This document shows, in pieces, positions 8,316 to 10,477 of a DNA stretch of 10,477 bases (its first letter is position 1; each line of letters starts with the position of its first letter). The position numbers and the translations under genes were made by a program. Under the pieces are notes generated by a model. The model was given only the letters and a program-made list of their open reading frames with translations. It ran no database searches and was not told the origin of the DNA. Origin of the DNA: Burkholderiales bacterium (GTDB lineage: Bacteria; Pseudomonadota; Gammaproteobacteria; Burkholderiales; Burkholderiaceae_E); the NCBI GenBank assembly GCA_020348765.1, contig CP070753.1:2490435-2500911 (forward strand). Direction: 5' to 3'.

Positions 8316-8969
8316 GTGGAGCTGCCGTCCAAGCCGGCGCAGCGAGAGCGCGGCCCCGAGCTCGCCCGGCTGGTCCTGACAGCGGCCGGCGAGATCGTGC
8401 GCCAGATCCCGCTGGTGCGCGAGCGGCTGACGCTGGGCCGGCGCCCGTACAACGACGTCCAGCTCGACGACATGACGGTGAGCGGCGAGCACGCGCTGAT
8501 CCTGACCCGCGACGGCGAGTCGGTGTTCCACGACCTGAACAGCCGCAACGGCTCGTACGTCAACGGCCATCCGGTCAAGCGCCGCATGCTGGTGCACGGC
8601 GACGTGATCGACGTCGGCGTCTACTCGCTGCGCTACGCGGTCGAGCCGATGCGCGCACCGTTGCTCGACGCGATCGCGGAGCCGCCGTCGCTGGAGCCGA
8701 TCGCCGGGGCGTCGCTGCACGTGCTGAGCGGGCCGGACGCCGGTCGCGTGCTCAGGCTCGAGCGCGCCGCCGACAGCATCGGCGGCGCCGAGGGCCAGAT
8801 CGCGATCGTGACCCGGCGCCGCAGCGGCTATTACGTCACGCACCTCGAGGGCCCGGCCTACCCGATGGTCAACGGCGAGCCGATCGGGCTGACCGCGTTC
8901 GCGCTCAACCATGACGACCTGATCGAGCTGGGCAGCACGATGGTGCGCTTCCGGCTGCACCCGGAATGA
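8316..8969 (+). CDS. FHA-domain protein with a second, degenerate FHA-like domain
   Basis: FHA domains bind phosphothreonine peptides. The first domain (about residues 35-108 of 217) has the full binding set: Gly41-Arg42, Ser56 and His59 in SGEH, and Asn78 and Asn83-Gly84 in DLNSRNGSYVNG. A second region (about 132-216) has the same strand pattern and a VNG at 185-187, but has Ile155-Gly156 where Gly-Arg is expected and lacks the S-x-x-H motif, so it probably does not bind phosphothreonine. The start is GTG at 8316, two bases after the phosphatase stop, with AGGGG (8303-8307) 8 nt upstream; the longer frame upstream is only the shadow of the phosphatase gene. No signal peptide or membrane segment. 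The context suggests an adaptor that reads a phosphorylation state reset by the phosphatase. Confidence 0.9.
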   Translation: MELPSKPAQRERGPELARLVLTAAGEIVRQIPLVRERLTLGRRPYNDVQLDDMTVSGEHALILTRDGESVFHDLNSRNGSYVNGHPVKRRMLVHGDVIDVGVYSLRYAVEPMRAPLLDAIAEPPSLEPIAGASLHVLSGPDAGRVLRLERAADSIGGAEGQIAIVTRRRSGYYVTHLEGPAYPMVNGEPIGLTAFALNHDDLIELGSTMVRFRLHPE

Positions 8970-8982
8970 GGGGACCCGGAGC

Positions 8983-10477
8983 ATGGCCGCCATGCGTCGC
9001 CTGCTGACCTCGCGCCCCAGGCGCGTGCTCGCCGGGCTGGCGCTGACCCTGCGGACCGTGTTGCACGTGGCGGGCGAGCTGCGCCTGCCGGTGGTCGACG
9101 CGCTCGACCGCATGCTCTACGACGCGCGGCTCAAGCTGCATCGGGTGCAGGCGCAACCCCGGGTCGTGATCGTCGACATCGACGAGAAGAGCCTGGCGGC
9201 ACAAGGCCGCTGGCCCTGGTCGCGCCAGAGCATCGCGCGCCTGACCGAACAGCTCGCCGGCCGCGGCGATGCCGCGGTGATCGGCTTCGACATCGTGTTC
9301 GCCGAGCCCGAGGGCGTCGACCGGCTGGCGCTGATCGACCGCATGGCGGCCGACCCGGCGTTCTCGCAGGTGCGCGGCGAGCTGCAGAAGATGGCGAGCG
9401 AGCTCGACCATGACCGCCAGCTGGCCACAGTGCTGGAACAGCGACCGGTCGTGCTCTCCTACTACTTCACCAGCGATCGCGGCGGCCGCACCGCGGGTAG
9501 CCTGCCGGCGCCGGTGCTGGCCATCGACGACCTGGCCCGGCTCGGTTACCGGGTCACGAGCTGGAACGGCTACGGCGCGAACCTGGGCGCGTTCCAGGCC
9601 GCCGCGCGGCGGGCCGGGTTCTTCAACCCGCGACTCGACAGCGACGGCGTCGTGCGCGAGCTGCCGGTGCTGGCCGCATACGGCGACGCCGTGTACGAGT
9701 CGTTCGCGCTGGCGGTGCTGCGCACCTATCTGGGCGACGCCGTGCTGGCGCTCGACGACGCCGGCGTGTCCGTGCGCGGCAGCCGGGGCGCCGTCGCGCT
9801 GCCGCTGACCGGCGATTCGACTGCGCTGGTGCCTTTCGCGGGCGCCGGCGGGCCCGCCGGCGGGCGGTTTCGGTACCTGTCGGCCACCGACGTGATCGAA
9901 GGCAGGTTCGATCCCAAGGTGGTGCGCGACGCCATCGGGCTGGTGGGCACCTCGGCACCGGGGCTGACCGACCTGCGCGCCACGCCGGTCAGCGAGGTCT
10001 ACCCGGGGGTCGAGATCCATGCCTCGCTGATCGCCGGCGCACTCGAAGGGGTGCTGAAGACGCGGCCGGCCGGCGACTCGATGCTCTCGGCCGCCCTGCT
10101 GGCGCTGCTGGGCATGTTCCTGGCCTTCGCGATGCCGGCGATGGCGATGCCCGGCATCGCGTTCGTCGGCGGCATCGCGGCGCTGACGCTCACCGGCTGG
10201 GCTTCGATCGCATACAGCAACCTGGGCTGGATCCTGTCGCTCGCGCCCGGGCTGACCCTGGTGGGCGGCCTGGCGGTGCTGAACTTCGCGGCCGGCTACT
10301 TCGTCGAGGGGCGCGCCAAGCGCGCCGTGGTCGAGCGCTTCGGCGAGTACGTGGCCCCGCAGGTGGTCGAGCGCATGGTGCGCAATCCGCACTCGTACCG
10401 GCTCGACTCGGAGAACCGGGAGCTGACGATCCTGTTCGCGGACATCCGGGGCTTCACCCGCATCTCCGAGGCGATGG
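8983..10477 (+). CDS. CHASE2-domain adenylate/guanylate cyclase, 3'-truncated by the window edge
   Basis: The visible 498 residues start with a basic, weakly hydrophobic helix (about 14-31) that may anchor the N-terminus. An extracytoplasmic CHASE2 sensor domain follows (about 35-365), with VVIVDIDEKSLAAQGRWPWS near 61-80, FDIVFAEP, GFFNPRLDSDGVVRELPVL and VSEVYPGVEIHASLIAG. Then come three membrane helices (about 372-445) and a cytoplasmic linker with FGEYVAPQVVERM. The frame ends in the opening motif of a class III cyclase, ELTILFADIRGFTRISEAM, including the first metal-binding Asp487; the rest of the catalytic domain lies beyond the window, so cAMP versus cGMP cannot be judged. GAGGGGA (8968-8974) is 8 nt before ATG 8983; ATG 8992 is an alternative. 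It is 13 nt after the FHA gene and probably in its operon. It likely senses an unknown periplasmic signal. Confidence 0.92.
   Translation, partial: MAAMRRLLTSRPRRVLAGLALTLRTVLHVAGELRLPVVDALDRMLYDARLKLHRVQAQPRVVIVDIDEKSLAAQGRWPWSRQSIARLTEQLAGRGDAAVIGFDIVFAEPEGVDRLALIDRMAADPAFSQVRGELQKMASELDHDRQLATVLEQRPVVLSYYFTSDRGGRTAGSLPAPVLAIDDLARLGYRVTSWNGYGANLGAFQAAARRAGFFNPRLDSDGVVRELPVLAAYGDAVYESFALAVLRTYLGDAVLALDDAGVSVRGSRGAVALPLTGDSTALVPFAGAGGPAGGRFRYLSATDVIEGRFDPKVVRDAIGLVGTSAPGLTDLRATPVSEVYPGVEIHASLIAGALEGVLKTRPAGDSMLSAALLALLGMFLAFAMPAMAMPGIAFVGGIAALTLTGWASIAYSNLGWILSLAPGLTLVGGLAVLNFAAGYFVEGRAKRAVVERFGEYVAPQVVERMVRNPHSYRLDSENRELTILFADIRGFTRISEAM

Overview
The window is a compact, high-GC chromosomal segment from a Pseudomonadota bacterium, most likely a Gamma- or Betaproteobacterium. 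The reasons are the gene order thiL-pgpA-cinA(pncC)-recA-recX, a CTG-N10-CAG LexA operator before recA, and a RecA sequence typical of this group. Codon third positions are strongly G/C throughout, with one sharp exception inside recA. All eleven genes lie on the plus strand. No mobile element, CRISPR array, rRNA or tRNA was recognised.

Layout. (1) 2-1886: thiL (5' end outside the window), pgpA and cinA/pncC overlap by ATGA junctions and look like one operon for thiamine pyrophosphate synthesis, phosphatidylglycerol synthesis and pyridine nucleotide recycling. (2) 1881-3587: an SOS operator and promoter start at the cinA stop codon and drive recA, which overlaps recX by 23 nt. (3) 3658-4291: an extended -10 promoter and a DUF2889-family gene of unknown function. 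(4) 4292-4475: a GC-rich gap with a short tandem repeat and a palindrome. (5) 4476-7331: sucC and sucD (both subunits of succinyl-CoA synthetase), then a TerC/YjbE-family membrane protein. (6) 7375-10477: a PP2C-type protein phosphatase, a protein with one good and one degenerate FHA domain, and a CHASE2-adenylate/guanylate cyclase that runs off the window. Together these three look like a Ser/Thr-phosphorylation and cyclic-nucleotide signalling module.

Most genes are ordinary housekeeping genes and I do not claim a new system. The most unusual signal is a 108-nt island inside recA (2552-2659) that encodes the DNA-binding loop L2. There GC drops to 36% and third-position GC to 12/36, against 33/36 and 32/36 in the flanking 36-codon blocks, while the protein stays canonical. 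Lesser curiosities are a three-part inverted repeat at the recA/recX overlap and a recX tail of Asp-Pro repeats that continues past the stop codon.
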